Below, piece by piece: positions 21,377 through 30,737 of a stretch of DNA of 64,000 nucleotides (positions are counted from its first letter, which is position 1; every line of letters begins with the position of its first letter). The DNA comes from Bradyrhizobium sp. CER78 (GTDB lineage: Bacteria > Pseudomonadota > Alphaproteobacteria > Rhizobiales > Xanthobacteraceae), in contig NZ_JARVWP010000027.1 of assembly GCF_029846235.1 (NCBI RefSeq), positions 1 to 64,000 of the forward strand. The letters run 5' to 3'. The notes beneath the pieces were generated by a model. The model had not been told where the DNA came from and did no database searches. It saw only the letters and a program-made list of their open reading frames with translations. A program made the translations under genes and the position numbers.

Positions 21377-23641
21377 ATGTTCTCCTTCCCTGCCCGTCGG
21401 CGCCGCGCGCTTCTGCTCGCGTCGACGATGATCGTGCCGGCAATCATCATCTCAACCGCGCGGGCGCAGCAGGCGCCCGCTCCCGATCAGCTTCCCGCGA
21501 TCGAAGTCACCAAGCCGGGTGACCAGAATTTCACGCGCGCCAAGCCGGCCACTGACGAAACGCCGGCGCCGCGCCGCCCTGCCCCGGGCACCACTCAGAG
21601 CAGCAACACGGGCAGCGGCAGCGGATCGGGCACGACGGGGACCGGCCTCGCCACCGGAACGGGCGGCGCTGGTGGCGGTCGCCAGTTCGCCGGCATCGTC
21701 GGCTCTTCCTCGACCGTGATCACCGCCGACGACATCGCGCATGCGCCGATGCAGTCGCTGCCCGAGATTCTCGCGCAGGTGCCGGGCGTGCAGTTGCAAA
21801 CGCCCTATGGCGGACCGAACGGCGCCAAGACCGCGGTCGATCTGCGCGGCTTCGGCGCGTTCGCCTCCGACAACACCCTGTTCCTGCTCAACGGCCGCCG
21901 CCTCAACGACGTCGACAAGGCCGGCTTCGACCTCACCACGATTCCGCTCGATTCGATCGCGCGCATCGAGATCGTCAGAGGCAACAGCGGCGCGGTGCTC
22001 TACGGCGACAACGCCGTGGGCGGTGTGGTCAACATCATCACCAAGACCGGCGCCGGCGGCCCGCCGGCCACGATACGCGCCGAGGGTGGATTTGGCTCGT
22101 TCAACACGCGGATGGCCGCGGTCTCCGCGGCGCTCAATTCCGGACCCTGGTCCACATCGTTCTACGGCAATGGCATCAAGTCCGACGGCTACCGCGTCAA
22201 CAATGCGCTCGACCAGCGCAATGCCGTCGGCAACGTCAACTACACGACATCCGATCTCACGGCCTTCCTCACCGTCACCGGCAGCGACCAGAAGCTTGGC
22301 CTGCCCGGCGGACGGCTGGTCGATCCGTTGATCGGCGTCAACGAGCTGCTCACCGATCGCCGCGGCGCGGCGACGCCCTTCGACTACGCCAACCAGCAGA
22401 CTGCGAGCGTCACGGCCGGCTTCACCAAAACGCTGATCAACGGCGTCGACCTCATCGTCGATGGCGGCTGGCGGCAACGCGAGACGCAAAGCGGCTTCTT
22501 CGGCACGGTGCCGACCATCAGCTTCGCCTCGACCTACAATGACGCCGCGCTGCAGACCTGGTCGCTGACGCCGCGGCTCAGCGTCAAGAACGTCGTGCTG
22601 GGGATGCCGTCCACGATCCTGACCGGCATCGACTATTATGATTCGACGTTCCGCGAGGCCCGCGGCGCCTATCAGGGCGTCGATCCCTACCACATCTACA
22701 ATATCGAGCAGCAGAGCGTCGCCGGGTACTGGCAGCACACGCTCGGCCTGCTGCCGACGACCGATTTCTCCTACGGCGCGCGCGTGCAAAACACCAATGT
22801 CTCGGCGCGCGACCGCTATGATCCGAACGCGCCGTTCGCCTTCGACACCCAGGCGGCGCCGCTCGACAGCAACGAGACGCAATACGCGGCCCATGTCGGC
22901 GTCGAACATCGCTTCACCGACACCTTCTCGGTGTTCGGCCGCGCCGCGCGCGCCTTCCGCACGCCCGATGTCGATGAGCGCGTCGCATCGGGTCCGTCAT
23001 TCGATCCGCTGACCTTCGCCCCGATCCCGCAGACCTTCCAGCTCAAGACCCAGACCTCGCAGGACGTCGAAGGCGGCTTCCGGGTCAAGACCAATCTGTT
23101 TCAGGTGCAGACCAGCGTCTATCTGATGGATCTCGAGAACGAGATCCATTTCAACCCGGTGCTGTTCTACAATACCAACCTCGACCCGACCCGCCGCTAT
23201 GGCTCCGAGACCAGCGCCTCGCTCAAGGTCAGCGACACCGTGACGTTGCGCGGCGGCATGGCGATCACCCGCGCCGTGTTCCGCGAAGGCATGTGGGCCG
23301 GCAACGACGTGCCGCTGGTGTCGCGCTATACCGGTAATGTCGGCGTGACCTGGAACATCTGGCAGAACTATCTGGTGTTCGACGCGACGGTGCGCGCCTG
23401 GAGCGCGCGCATCATGGACAACGACCAGGCCAACACCCAGAGCCGGATTCCCGGCAACGCCACCGCCGACATCAAGCTGAGCGGGCAAGTCGACCGCTTC
23501 TTCTGGTCGCTCAGCGTGAACAATTTGTTCAACGCGCTCTACTACGATTACGCGATCGCCAGCACGTTCACGGATGGCCGCTTCTCGGCCTATCCGCTGC
23601 CCGGCCGCACCTACATGGTCAAGGCCGGCGCGACGTTTTGA
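21377..23641 (+). CDS. btuB: TonB-dependent outer-membrane receptor, BtuB-like
   Basis: This 754-residue receptor has a signal peptide (RRRRALLLASTMIVPAIIIS, cleavage near ARAQ), a possible TonB-box region (IEVTKPGDQNF) and a Pro then Ser/Gly/Thr-rich linker (about residues 55-95). The plug domain has MQSLPEILAQVPGVQLQTPY, VDLRGFGAFASDNTLFLLNG and IEIVRGNSGAVLYGDNAVGG (about residues 130-225). A long beta-barrel follows, ending GRTYMVKAGATF with the terminal Phe typical of outer-membrane proteins. The cobalamin riboswitch in its leader makes B12 or a corrinoid the likely ligand. A strong hairpin directly after the stop is a probable terminator. Confidence 0.93.
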   Translation: MFSFPARRRRALLLASTMIVPAIIISTARAQQAPAPDQLPAIEVTKPGDQNFTRAKPATDETPAPRRPAPGTTQSSNTGSGSGSGTTGTGLATGTGGAGGGRQFAGIVGSSSTVITADDIAHAPMQSLPEILAQVPGVQLQTPYGGPNGAKTAVDLRGFGAFASDNTLFLLNGRRLNDVDKAGFDLTTIPLDSIARIEIVRGNSGAVLYGDNAVGGVVNIITKTGAGGPPATIRAEGGFGSFNTRMAAVSAALNSGPWSTSFYGNGIKSDGYRVNNALDQRNAVGNVNYTTSDLTAFLTVTGSDQKLGLPGGRLVDPLIGVNELLTDRRGAATPFDYANQQTASVTAGFTKTLINGVDLIVDGGWRQRETQSGFFGTVPTISFASTYNDAALQTWSLTPRLSVKNVVLGMPSTILTGIDYYDSTFREARGAYQGVDPYHIYNIEQQSVAGYWQHTLGLLPTTDFSYGARVQNTNVSARDRYDPNAPFAFDTQAAPLDSNETQYAAHVGVEHRFTDTFSVFGRAARAFRTPDVDERVASGPSFDPLTFAPIPQTFQLKTQTSQDVEGGFRVKTNLFQVQTSVYLMDLENEIHFNPVLFYNTNLDPTRRYGSETSASLKVSDTVTLRGGMAITRAVFREGMWAGNDVPLVSRYTGNVGVTWNIWQNYLVFDATVRAWSARIMDNDQANTQSRIPGNATADIKLSGQVDRFFWSLSVNNLFNALYYDYAIASTFTDGRFSAYPLPGRTYMVKAGATF

Positions 23642-23647
23642 GGTATC

Positions 23648-23678
23648 CGGTGTGGCCGGGTATGACGCGGCCACACCG
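23648..23678 (+). terminator. hairpin after btuB-like gene
   Basis: The 11-bp perfect arms cggtgtggccg and cggccacaccg flank a 9-base loop, seven bases after the stop codon. There is no clear T-run, so termination is likely but may be weak. Confidence 0.7.
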
Positions 23679-23752
23679 TCTCCTCACGTTACAAGCGCGC
23701 CGGAACTGGAGTAGAATTCCGGCATGTAATTTGACCCGCGCAGGGGAAACGC

Positions 23753-23926
23753 ATGGCCAAGGCCGGAAAGCAGAGCAAGGGCGGAGCCAAGATCAACGAC
23801 AAGACCGACGACAAGGCAAAAAAGCCTTCGCCGCCCGCAGCGTCGCAGGACGACGATTATTACGAGGATGGCGACATCGCCACGCCGAAGCTCGACCGCT
23901 ACGGCAATGACGATGAGCCGTTGTAG
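23753..23926 (+). CDS. small highly charged hypothetical protein (57 residues)
   Basis: A short open frame with a good ribosome site (caggggaaacgc before ATG) encodes MAKAGKQSKGGAKINDKTDD and then a Lys/Pro stretch, followed by an acidic segment SQDDDYYEDGDIATP and the end KLDRYGNDDEPL. The protein goes from strongly basic to strongly acidic and is probably disordered. Codon use matches the genome (GCC, AAG, GAC). It lies between the receptor terminator and a palindromic repeat. Function is unknown. Confidence 0.65.
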   Translation: MAKAGKQSKGGAKINDKTDDKAKKPSPPAASQDDDYYEDGDIATPKLDRYGNDDEPL

Positions 23927-23948
23927 GGGTTGCACGAGACCCATCCCC

Positions 23949-24081
23949 GTCGTCCCGGCGAAAGCCGGGACCCATAACCACAGGGTTGAATCGTTGAAGC
24001 GCGCTGTGGCCCCAGCGTTGCGCAAAATGAATGTCGGTGGTTATGGGTCCCGGGTCGCGCTTCGCTTGCCCGGGACGACGT
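23949..24081. repeat. palindromic repeat, 'gtcgtcccggcgaaagccggg' family (copy 1)
   Basis: It opens gtcgtcccggcgaaagccgg and closes tcgcttgcccgggacgac, with the internal pair cccataaccacagg and ggtggttatgggtcccggg. A related copy is at 39721-39843. It lies between the small charged protein and the convergent ATP-grasp gene. Confidence 0.85.
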
Positions 24082-24091
24082 GGGGATGGAG

Positions 24092-25339
24092 TTAGCCGAA
24101 ATCCTCACTCTCAATCTTCCTGATACTCCCGCGATCGAGCAGATGCGCGCCGAAGCCGCCGCGGGCCAGCGATGCGGCGATCGGCGGTGAGGCGAGCAGC
24201 AGAGCGGCCGTCATCCCAAGCGGCACGGCGCTGAGCCAATCGAGCCGAACCGGCGTCAATTCCTCGGCGCTGCCCCGGTAGAGACCTTCGCCCGCGGCGA
24301 TGCGGCCGCATTCCCTGATCAGGTCACGCCGCGTGCCGTCGCGCGATGCGCTGCCGAGCAGCGCCTGCATCGCAAGATGCGTCCGCACGCCGGCGCGGCT
24401 CTCGGCCAGCGGCGCCGGCGTCTCGCCGCGCGAGACGCGCAGCAGGAGATCGACCAGATCGGTGCCGGACTGGTACGCGTTCATCGGCTCGACCAGCCGC
24501 GGATTGCAATCGATCAACAGCGGCGTTGCGCTGTCGAGCGGCATGATGACGTCGACCGAGAGCGCGCCATGCCAGCGAAGATGCGCACCGATCCTCTCGA
24601 GCGCGGCGCGGATCGCCGGCCGGCTCACGCTCTCCTTGATCGCCTCGCCGCCGCCGACCCCGGCCGCGATCTGCCGGTAGGCGTGGAAGCCGATGAGCGT
24701 GCCGCGGCAGAACACCGACTGCGCCTTCTCGACCGTGCCGGTGATGAGATCCTGCACCAGCACCTCGCCGGCAAGATCGCCTGACGATTCGAGGTCGTAG
24801 AGCGCGCGGTTGAGATCGCCGGCATCGCGCACGAACCAGATGCCGCGGCTCGCGGTCCCGACCGAGGTCTTGACCGCCGATGGAAACCGCAGGCCGTCGC
24901 GCAAGTCGTCGGCCGAGCTCACGATCCGGGTTGGCGGCTGCGGCAGGCCGAGCTCATCGAGCAGCCGGCTGAAGCCGGCCTTGCTGTGCACTTTGCGATA
25001 GGAGGCGAAGTCCGGCAGCGCCAGGCCGGTGCGCGACGTCAGCCGCGCCGCGGCGCGGGCGAACAGGAAGCCCTGCTCATGGGTCGGCAGCAGCACATCG
25101 AAATGCCACGACGCCAGCAGCCGCTCGACGAAGCCGAGGTAGCCGGCCGGATCCGACCGCAGCGGCGGACAATGGTGGTATTTGCGGACGAAGCGGGAAT
25201 AGCGCGCCAGGCACCAGCGCGAGGGATCGCAGACCTCGACGTGATGGCCGGCCAGTCCCAGGATCGTGATCGCCTCGCGGCCGGAGGTGCTGGAGCCCTC
25301 CGACACCAGCACGCGGAGCGGCTTTTTGGCGTCGATCAT
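24092..25339 (-). CDS. ATP-grasp domain ligase of unknown substrate
   Basis: This 415-residue protein has an N-terminal Rossmann-like preATP-grasp domain (LRVLVSEGSSTSGREAITIL), a linking region with THEQGFLFARAAARL, and an ATP-grasp core (about residues 115-310). The core includes FPSAVKTSVGTASRGIWFVR, EVLVQDLITGTVEKAQSVF and the metal-binding WHGALSVDVIM and PLLIDCNPRLVEP. This is the pattern of carbamoyl-phosphate-synthase-like carboxylate-amine ligases. A hydrophobic stretch near the C-terminus (SAVPLGMTAALLLASPPIAA) is unusual. No partner biosynthetic genes are adjacent, so the acid and amine substrates are unknown. It diverges from an MFS gene. Confidence 0.88.
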   Translation of the reverse strand: MIDAKKPLRVLVSEGSSTSGREAITILGLAGHHVEVCDPSRWCLARYSRFVRKYHHCPPLRSDPAGYLGFVERLLASWHFDVLLPTHEQGFLFARAAARLTSRTGLALPDFASYRKVHSKAGFSRLLDELGLPQPPTRIVSSADDLRDGLRFPSAVKTSVGTASRGIWFVRDAGDLNRALYDLESSGDLAGEVLVQDLITGTVEKAQSVFCRGTLIGFHAYRQIAAGVGGGEAIKESVSRPAIRAALERIGAHLRWHGALSVDVIMPLDSATPLLIDCNPRLVEPMNAYQSGTDLVDLLLRVSRGETPAPLAESRAGVRTHLAMQALLGSASRDGTRRDLIRECGRIAAGEGLYRGSAEELTPVRLDWLSAVPLGMTAALLLASPPIAASLARGGFGAHLLDRGSIRKIESEDFG

Positions 25340-25511
25340 GGCCGATCATCACCGCACCGCCGCACTTTGTCGCCGCCTTTAATGCCGCATGTGTCGATCC
25401 GGCACGCCCGCGCCGGGGGCAGCCATGCGCCTGCGTTCATGGACAATTAGCGGCCAGCCTCTATTTTCGGCCGGCCCTGCCGGGCTTTGGAAAAAGTGGG
25501 TTGTCGCAGAC

Positions 25512-26738
25512 ATGGTCGATATTCTGGCCGCACCGCAGCAAGCGAAAACCGACAGCGCGCTGCGCACGCTGACCGGGATTTCGGTCGCCCATTGGGTCAG
25601 CCATTTCCATATCTTCGTGCTGCCGATGCTGTTCCCGTTCCTGAAGCAGCAGCTCGGCGTCGGCTATGTCGAACTCGGATTCGCGCTGACGGTGTTCGCG
25701 GTGGTCTCGGGCCTGACCCAGGCGCCGATCGGCTACCTCGCCGACCATATCGGCGCGCGCAAGATCCTGCTGGTCGGGCTGACCGTCGGCGGCTGCGCGC
25801 TGATCGGGCTCGGCCTGCATCTGAGCTATACCTCGCTGATCGTCTGCGCCGTGCTGCTCGGCCTCGCCAACAGCGTCTATCATCCGGCCGACTACGCCAT
25901 CCTCTCGGCCCATATGGACGAGGCGCGGATGGGCCGCGCCTTCTCGATCCACACCTTTGCCGGCTTCCTCGGCGGCGCGGTGGCGCCTGCGATCATGGCG
26001 GCGCTGGTCGCCTCGACCGGCGGCCTCGGCGCGCTGATCGTGGCCGGCGCGGTGGGCCCGCTGGTGGCACTGTTCCTGATCGTGCTCGGCATTCCCGATG
26101 CCGGCGCCAACAAGAACAAGCCGAAGGACGACACCGCACCGAAGGCCAGCGTGATCACGCCGGCGCTCATGGTGCTGACCGCGTTCTTCACGCTGCTCAG
26201 CCTGTCGACCTCGGGCATCAACAATTTCGGCGTGGTCGCGCTGATGGGCGGTTACGGCGCGTCGTTCTCGACCGCCAACATCGCGCTGACCGCATTCCTC
26301 GGCGCCAGCGCCGCGGGCGTGCTCGCCGGCGGCTATCTCGCCGACTGGACCCATCGCCACAGCCAGCTCGCCGCGGCCTGCTTCGCGGTCAATGCCGTGC
26401 TGGTGCTGCTGATTGCGCTGATGGACCTGCCGCCGGTGGTGCTGACGCTCGCGATGGGGCTTGCCGGATTCCTCGGCGGCGTGATCGCGCCGTCCCGCGA
26501 CATGATGGTACGCAACGCCGCACCTCCCGGCGCCGCCGGCCGCGCCTTCGGCATCGTCTCCACCGGCTTCAACTTCGGCGGCATCGTCAGCCCGCTGCTG
26601 TTCGGCTGGATCATGGACCAGCACATGCCGCACTGGGTGTTCGGCGCCTCGGTGGTGTTCATGGTGCTGACCGTGTTGCTCGCGCTGGTCACCGAGCGCA
26701 AGCCGCAGCAGGCTTCCGAGGTTACAATCCAGGCCTAG
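25512..26738 (+). CDS. MFS transporter (12 TM, fosmidomycin-resistance/NarK-like topology)
   Basis: This 408-residue permease starts MVDILAAPQQAKTDSALRTL and opens with GISVAHWVSHFHIFVLPMLF, a pattern typical of Fsr-like MFS proteins. Motif A is GYLADHIGARKILLVGLTVG, and motif-like GAVAPAIMAALVAST follows. The centre (PDAGANKNKPKDDTAPKAS) is a charged loop, and the second half has NNFGVVALMGGYGASFSTAN and GGVIAPSRDMMVRNAAPPGA. ATG 25512 was preferred over the upstream start at 25389, which adds a non-conserved tail. Substrate is unknown. The divergent ATP-grasp gene suggests possible export of its product, but this is speculation. Confidence 0.9.
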   Translation: MVDILAAPQQAKTDSALRTLTGISVAHWVSHFHIFVLPMLFPFLKQQLGVGYVELGFALTVFAVVSGLTQAPIGYLADHIGARKILLVGLTVGGCALIGLGLHLSYTSLIVCAVLLGLANSVYHPADYAILSAHMDEARMGRAFSIHTFAGFLGGAVAPAIMAALVASTGGLGALIVAGAVGPLVALFLIVLGIPDAGANKNKPKDDTAPKASVITPALMVLTAFFTLLSLSTSGINNFGVVALMGGYGASFSTANIALTAFLGASAAGVLAGGYLADWTHRHSQLAAACFAVNAVLVLLIALMDLPPVVLTLAMGLAGFLGGVIAPSRDMMVRNAAPPGAAGRAFGIVSTGFNFGGIVSPLLFGWIMDQHMPHWVFGASVVFMVLTVLLALVTERKPQQASEVTIQA

Positions 26739-26872
26739 CGCGCGCTATCGCTCCGACCCTTGAACTGCCGACAATCGCCGTTTGTTGACGGGATTTCGCG
26801 CCCCGGCAACTGGCGCCTGCCGCCCGGGAGGATTATCCTAATTTCGACTCTTCCGAACCGGGGGAGGTTATT

Positions 26873-27061
26873 GTGCTTTCCGAGAAATTTTTCCTGTTTC
26901 TTGAAACGCTCATAAGCCACGCCGCCGACGACAATCCGGTCGTGGTCAGCAGCGTGCCGCATATTCCGATTGTTCAGGAAACAGCTTTGGACAGCGCTGG
27001 AGCAGACGCGTCGTTGGAGCCCGCCTTGCCCGACGACGAAGTCCGACCTCCGACGCCCTGA
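26873..27061 (+). CDS. small hypothetical protein (62 residues, GTG start)
   Basis: A short frame starting at GTG behind a strong ribosome site (gggggaggttatt) encodes MLSEKFFLFLETLISHAADD, then NPVVVSSVPHIPIVQ and an acidic proline-rich tail ending EVRPPTP. The N-terminal helix is hydrophobic and amphipathic. No family was recognised. The clear Shine-Dalgarno and genome-like codons support expression. It lies between an MFS gene and the convergent CYTH-CHAD gene. Confidence 0.6.
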   Translation: MLSEKFFLFLETLISHAADDNPVVVSSVPHIPIVQETALDSAGADASLEPALPDDEVRPPTP

Positions 27062-27133
27062 TGGTGCGCCGGGTTAACCGCGCGCCGACCTAACCTCAAC
27101 AAGAGGGATGGCTGACGGCTGCCGCTGCCAGAC

Positions 27134-28759
27134 TCAGCGGCCCCAGAATACGGGCGTCGTCTTGAACCGCCGCCAACTCTTGCGCAGCGTTTTTGCCACC
27201 GCGATCTGATCGCGGGCCAGCCAGCCGGCCATCGCGCCGATGCCGAGATGCAGCGCAGGCTGGTCATCCTGCGCGATGGTGTGGAGCAGCACCCGCGTGC
27301 TGCCGATGTCGCACACCCGCCCGAGGCTGTTCTGCAACCTGGCAAGCCGCTTCACGTAGCGCTTCGCCGGCGCATGAGCGGCATAAAGCGGCAGGAAGAA
27401 TTCCGCCGCATAGCGCAACTTCTTGAGGTTGATCCTCAGATTGTGCTGCGCGTGGATATCGAGCCGCCGGAAGCGCGCACCACGCTTCAACGTCTTGCGA
27501 TGCAGCCGCTGCAGAATTCGATCGGCAAGCACCGGCATTGGTTGCGACAGGATCGCGAGCGCTTCGCTGTCGATCTCGTTGCGCCAGCTGCGGCGCTCCA
27601 CCAATTGCCCCAGCGAGAGCAGGAAGCGGCTGCAACGAGGATCGGCCAGAACGCCATGCAAGGCGCCGTAGCTCGACTTCTGACGCTGTTCGACCGCCTG
27701 GCGAAGGCCATCGAGATCGATATCCGGAACCGCGCTGACCAGGCGGGTGATCGTCGTTTCGGCGAACACGTCCCAATCCCGGGCCTTGCCGAGCTGCCGC
27801 ATCAGCCATCTTGCTTCGGCGTTGACCGTCAGAAATGCCGGCGATGGAATGTCGCGCCGGAACAGCGCACAGATCGTCCGCAAGCGCCGCAACGCCACGC
27901 GCATCTGGTGCACGCCTTCGGGATCGGTCCCCTGCTCGGCCACCGCGTGATTTTTCAGGAGATGATGCCAGCAGGAGCCCACCAGCAGTGCGATGACGTC
28001 GTCGACCGCAAGCTCCGCGGTGATGCCCGACAACTCGGCCTTCACTGCGGATGGCGCGACATCGAACGCCAGCGCATAGCCGCGTTCCGCCTTGCTTCGC
28101 GTGCCGATCTGCAGCGGCGCCGCGTCGAGCAACTGCGTTCCGAGATCGAACAGGACGCCGGCATTGCCGCTCTTCAGCTCGATCTCGATTTCCGACAGCA
28201 CTTCCTGGCGCGAAGCGGCCTCGATCGTCCCCTCGTCGAATACGACTTCAACCGACGCATCGGGCAGATCGAGCTGTCGGGCGTGCCGGCGCACCTTCGT
28301 CTCGAAAACCGGCGCCAGCGCGTGTTTGCTCAGCCCCGCAACGGGATCGCCGACCTCGTCGGCGGGGAAGAGCGCCAGATCGGGGGTCATGCTCCCAACA
28401 GGCATCTCCCATTGGCGGCGCATCAGGGGCTGCGCGGCATTGGGAGGAAGCTTCAGCGTCTGGATGAAGGTCTTGCCGCTGTGGCGGACGCGCAACGACA
28501 TGCCATGCTGAAACAGCAGGCGCTCGGCCGTGTCGTAATAGACTGTTTCCAGCCGGTGAAAGGCGCCGCGATTGCGCGCATGCTGCACGATGCAGGGTGC
28601 CTCGCGCAGTTTTTCGAGGCTTCCTTGCGGCGCAAGGAGCTTGAGTTCGACTTCCGCCTGATCGCCATGCCCGACGGCAATGGCATTGCCCGCATCGGTC
28701 ACGACCGGCTGCCGCTTATGTAATGGTAACGCCCCCGACATGGTGTATGAAGGTTTCAT
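27134..28759 (-). CDS. CYTH-CHAD domain protein (inorganic triphosphatase-like)
   Basis: This protein of about 541 residues has an N-terminal CYTH domain with the ExExK signature EVELKL (Glu36, Glu38, Lys40) and further tunnel residues in RLETVYYDTAERLLFQHGMS, LRVRHSGKTFIQTLK and SEIEIELKSG. A C-terminal CHAD helical domain has conserved His/Arg/Lys helices, for example GVHQMRVALRRLRTICALFR, HNLRINLKKLRYAAEFFLP and YVKRLARLQNSLGRVCDIG. CYTH acts on triphosphates; CHAD binds polyphosphate. The start is uncertain: ATG 28759 or 28741 are both possible, since the longer frame to 28831 has no family support. It is monocistronic and convergent with the 62-residue gene. The combination suggests a role in polyphosphate metabolism. 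Confidence 0.9.
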   Translation of the reverse strand: MKPSYTMSGALPLHKRQPVVTDAGNAIAVGHGDQAEVELKLLAPQGSLEKLREAPCIVQHARNRGAFHRLETVYYDTAERLLFQHGMSLRVRHSGKTFIQTLKLPPNAAQPLMRRQWEMPVGSMTPDLALFPADEVGDPVAGLSKHALAPVFETKVRRHARQLDLPDASVEVVFDEGTIEAASRQEVLSEIEIELKSGNAGVLFDLGTQLLDAAPLQIGTRSKAERGYALAFDVAPSAVKAELSGITAELAVDDVIALLVGSCWHHLLKNHAVAEQGTDPEGVHQMRVALRRLRTICALFRRDIPSPAFLTVNAEARWLMRQLGKARDWDVFAETTITRLVSAVPDIDLDGLRQAVEQRQKSSYGALHGVLADPRCSRFLLSLGQLVERRSWRNEIDSEALAILSQPMPVLADRILQRLHRKTLKRGARFRRLDIHAQHNLRINLKKLRYAAEFFLPLYAAHAPAKRYVKRLARLQNSLGRVCDIGSTRVLLHTIAQDDQPALHLGIGAMAGWLARDQIAVAKTLRKSWRRFKTTPVFWGR

Positions 28760-28968
28760 GACAATGACAAGGCATATTCCCGTATTGCACCGCGCATTAG
28801 CCGCAGATTGTATCGAGATTAACACGATCAAGTTGCATTTGACCGCGCACCGCTAGCCGAGGGCGAGGACGACCCATTCCGCGCGAAGCGTCGTACACGA
28901 CCCATTCATTCCGATCGTCGCGACAGGACCTGCTTCAACAGCGGCTCGATCCGCGACAGCTCATCGAG

Positions 28969-30574
28969 ATGCACCGCGGACAGTTCGACGCGCGCGTCCA
29001 CTTCACATGCGAGCCTTACGCCACCGATGAGCGTCATTTCACCAAATCGAGCACAGCTGCCAAGACCAGTGCCAAGATCGGCGACAAGGCGAGTCACCTT
29101 TTGAGCGACTTCACCACCGATCCGCGCGTCGTGGTGATCTCGGCGATCGCCGTGTTCGTCTCCGCCGCCGGCGTGCTGGCCGGCGCAGGTCTGCTGGAGC
29201 TGATCAAGCTCGCCACCAACATCGCCTATTTCGGCAAGTTCAGTTTCGCCGACCTGAAATTGCAGGACTCACCGCTTGGCCTCTGGACCGTGCTGGTGCC
29301 GGTCGCGGGCTCGCTGATCATCGGCCTGATGGCGCGCTTCGGCAGCGAGAAGATCCGCGGGCACGGCATTCCGGAAGCCATTGAAGCCATCCTGCTCGGT
29401 CGATCCCGGCTGGATCGCAAGGTGGCGATCCTCAAGCCATTGTCGTCGGCGATTTCGATCGGCACCGGCGGCCCGTTCGGCGCCGAGGGCCCGATCATCA
29501 TGACCGGCGGCGCGATCGGCTCGCTGATCGCGCAGATGCTCCCGGTGACGGACAACGAGCGCAAGACCCTGCTGGTGGCCGGCGCCGCGGCCGGCATGAC
29601 CACCGTGTTCGGAACGCCGATTGCGGCAATCATGCTCGCGGTCGAACTGCTGCTGTTCTAATGGACGCCGCGCAGCTTCATTCCCGTCACCGTCGCCGCC
29701 GTGGTGGCGGCGGTCGGGCGCACCTTCCTGCACATGCCGGCGCCGCTGTTTCCGTTCACGGGCAGTGTCGACATCTCGGTGCTGCAGCTCGGCGCCTGGA
29801 TGCTGATCGGGATCCTCTCCGGCCTGCTGTCGGGCGTGCTCACCCAGCTGGTTTACGGATTCGAGGACCTGTTCCTGAAGCTGCCGATCCACTGGATGTG
29901 GTGGCCGCTGATCGGCGGCCTGGTCGTCGGCCTCGGCGGCCTGATCGAGCCGCAGGCGCTCGGCGTCGGCTATGACAACCTCGCATCGATGGTGAGCGGC
30001 GACGTGGTGCTGAAGGCCGCGCTATTGCTGCTCGTGGTGAAGGCCGTGATCTGGTCGGTCGCGCTCGACTCCGGCACGTCGGGCGGCGTGCTGGCGCCGC
30101 TGCTGATCATGGGCGGCGCGATGGACACGGCGCTGAGCGGCTATATGCCGACCGCGAGCCCCGGCTTCTGGGCGCTGCTGGCGATGGCGGCGACGATGGG
30201 CGGCACGATGCGCTCGCCATTGACCGCAACCTTCTTCGCGGTCGAGCTCACCGGCAACACCCACGTGCTGCTGCCGCTGATCGCGGCCAATTGTAGCGCG
30301 CATGGCGTCACGGTGCTGCTGATACCGTGCCGGCAAGCATCGCACCGCGACGCTCAAGCAGTTGCTGGCGGGGAGCAAGATCACCGTTGCTTATCCCGAC
30401 GAATATCTCGACCGGCTCGCCGACCGCCTGATGCAGGTCAACATCTCGCATCTGCCTGTGATCTCGCGCGAGGACCAGCGCTTGGTCGGCTATATCGGCT
30501 GGAAGGACCTGATGCGCGTGCGCGCCAGGCTGCAGGCCGAGGAGACCCAGAAGACGGCGTTCTTCGGCGCATGA
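28969..30574 (+). pseudogene. ClC-family chloride channel/transporter pseudogene (nonsense plus frameshift and deletion)
   Basis: The first part (28969-29661) encodes a recognisable ClC N-terminal half with RGHGIPEAIEAILLG, GGPFGAEGPIIMTGGAIGS and FGTPIAAIMLAVELLLF. It stops at TAA (29659-29661) exactly where family members read LLFEW; the next codons, in the same frame, continue WTPRSFIPVTVAAVVAAVGR and on through DSGTSGGVLAPLLIMGGAMD. Near 30310-30360 the frame shifts, and a piece of CBS domain follows in another frame (YLDRLADRLMQVNISHLPVI, GYIGWKDLMRVR), ending at 30574. Most of the linker and first CBS repeat are missing. So three lesions affect one gene, and it is very likely non-functional. 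The original start is uncertain. The stop-restored product would be a membrane chloride carrier. Confidence 0.9.
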
Positions 30575-30737
30575 TAGACCGCGATGGCTTGCCTGGCGGA
30601 ACAAATTTCCGCCGGGCGGCAACGCCAAAGCGCGCAGAACGGCCAGCGCATCCCAGAGCTTCATCGGCGATGGTTGACAGCATCAAGGGCTCACCCATGA
30701 TGCCGCATAACCAAGAACAGCCTCGGGATGAAATGCC

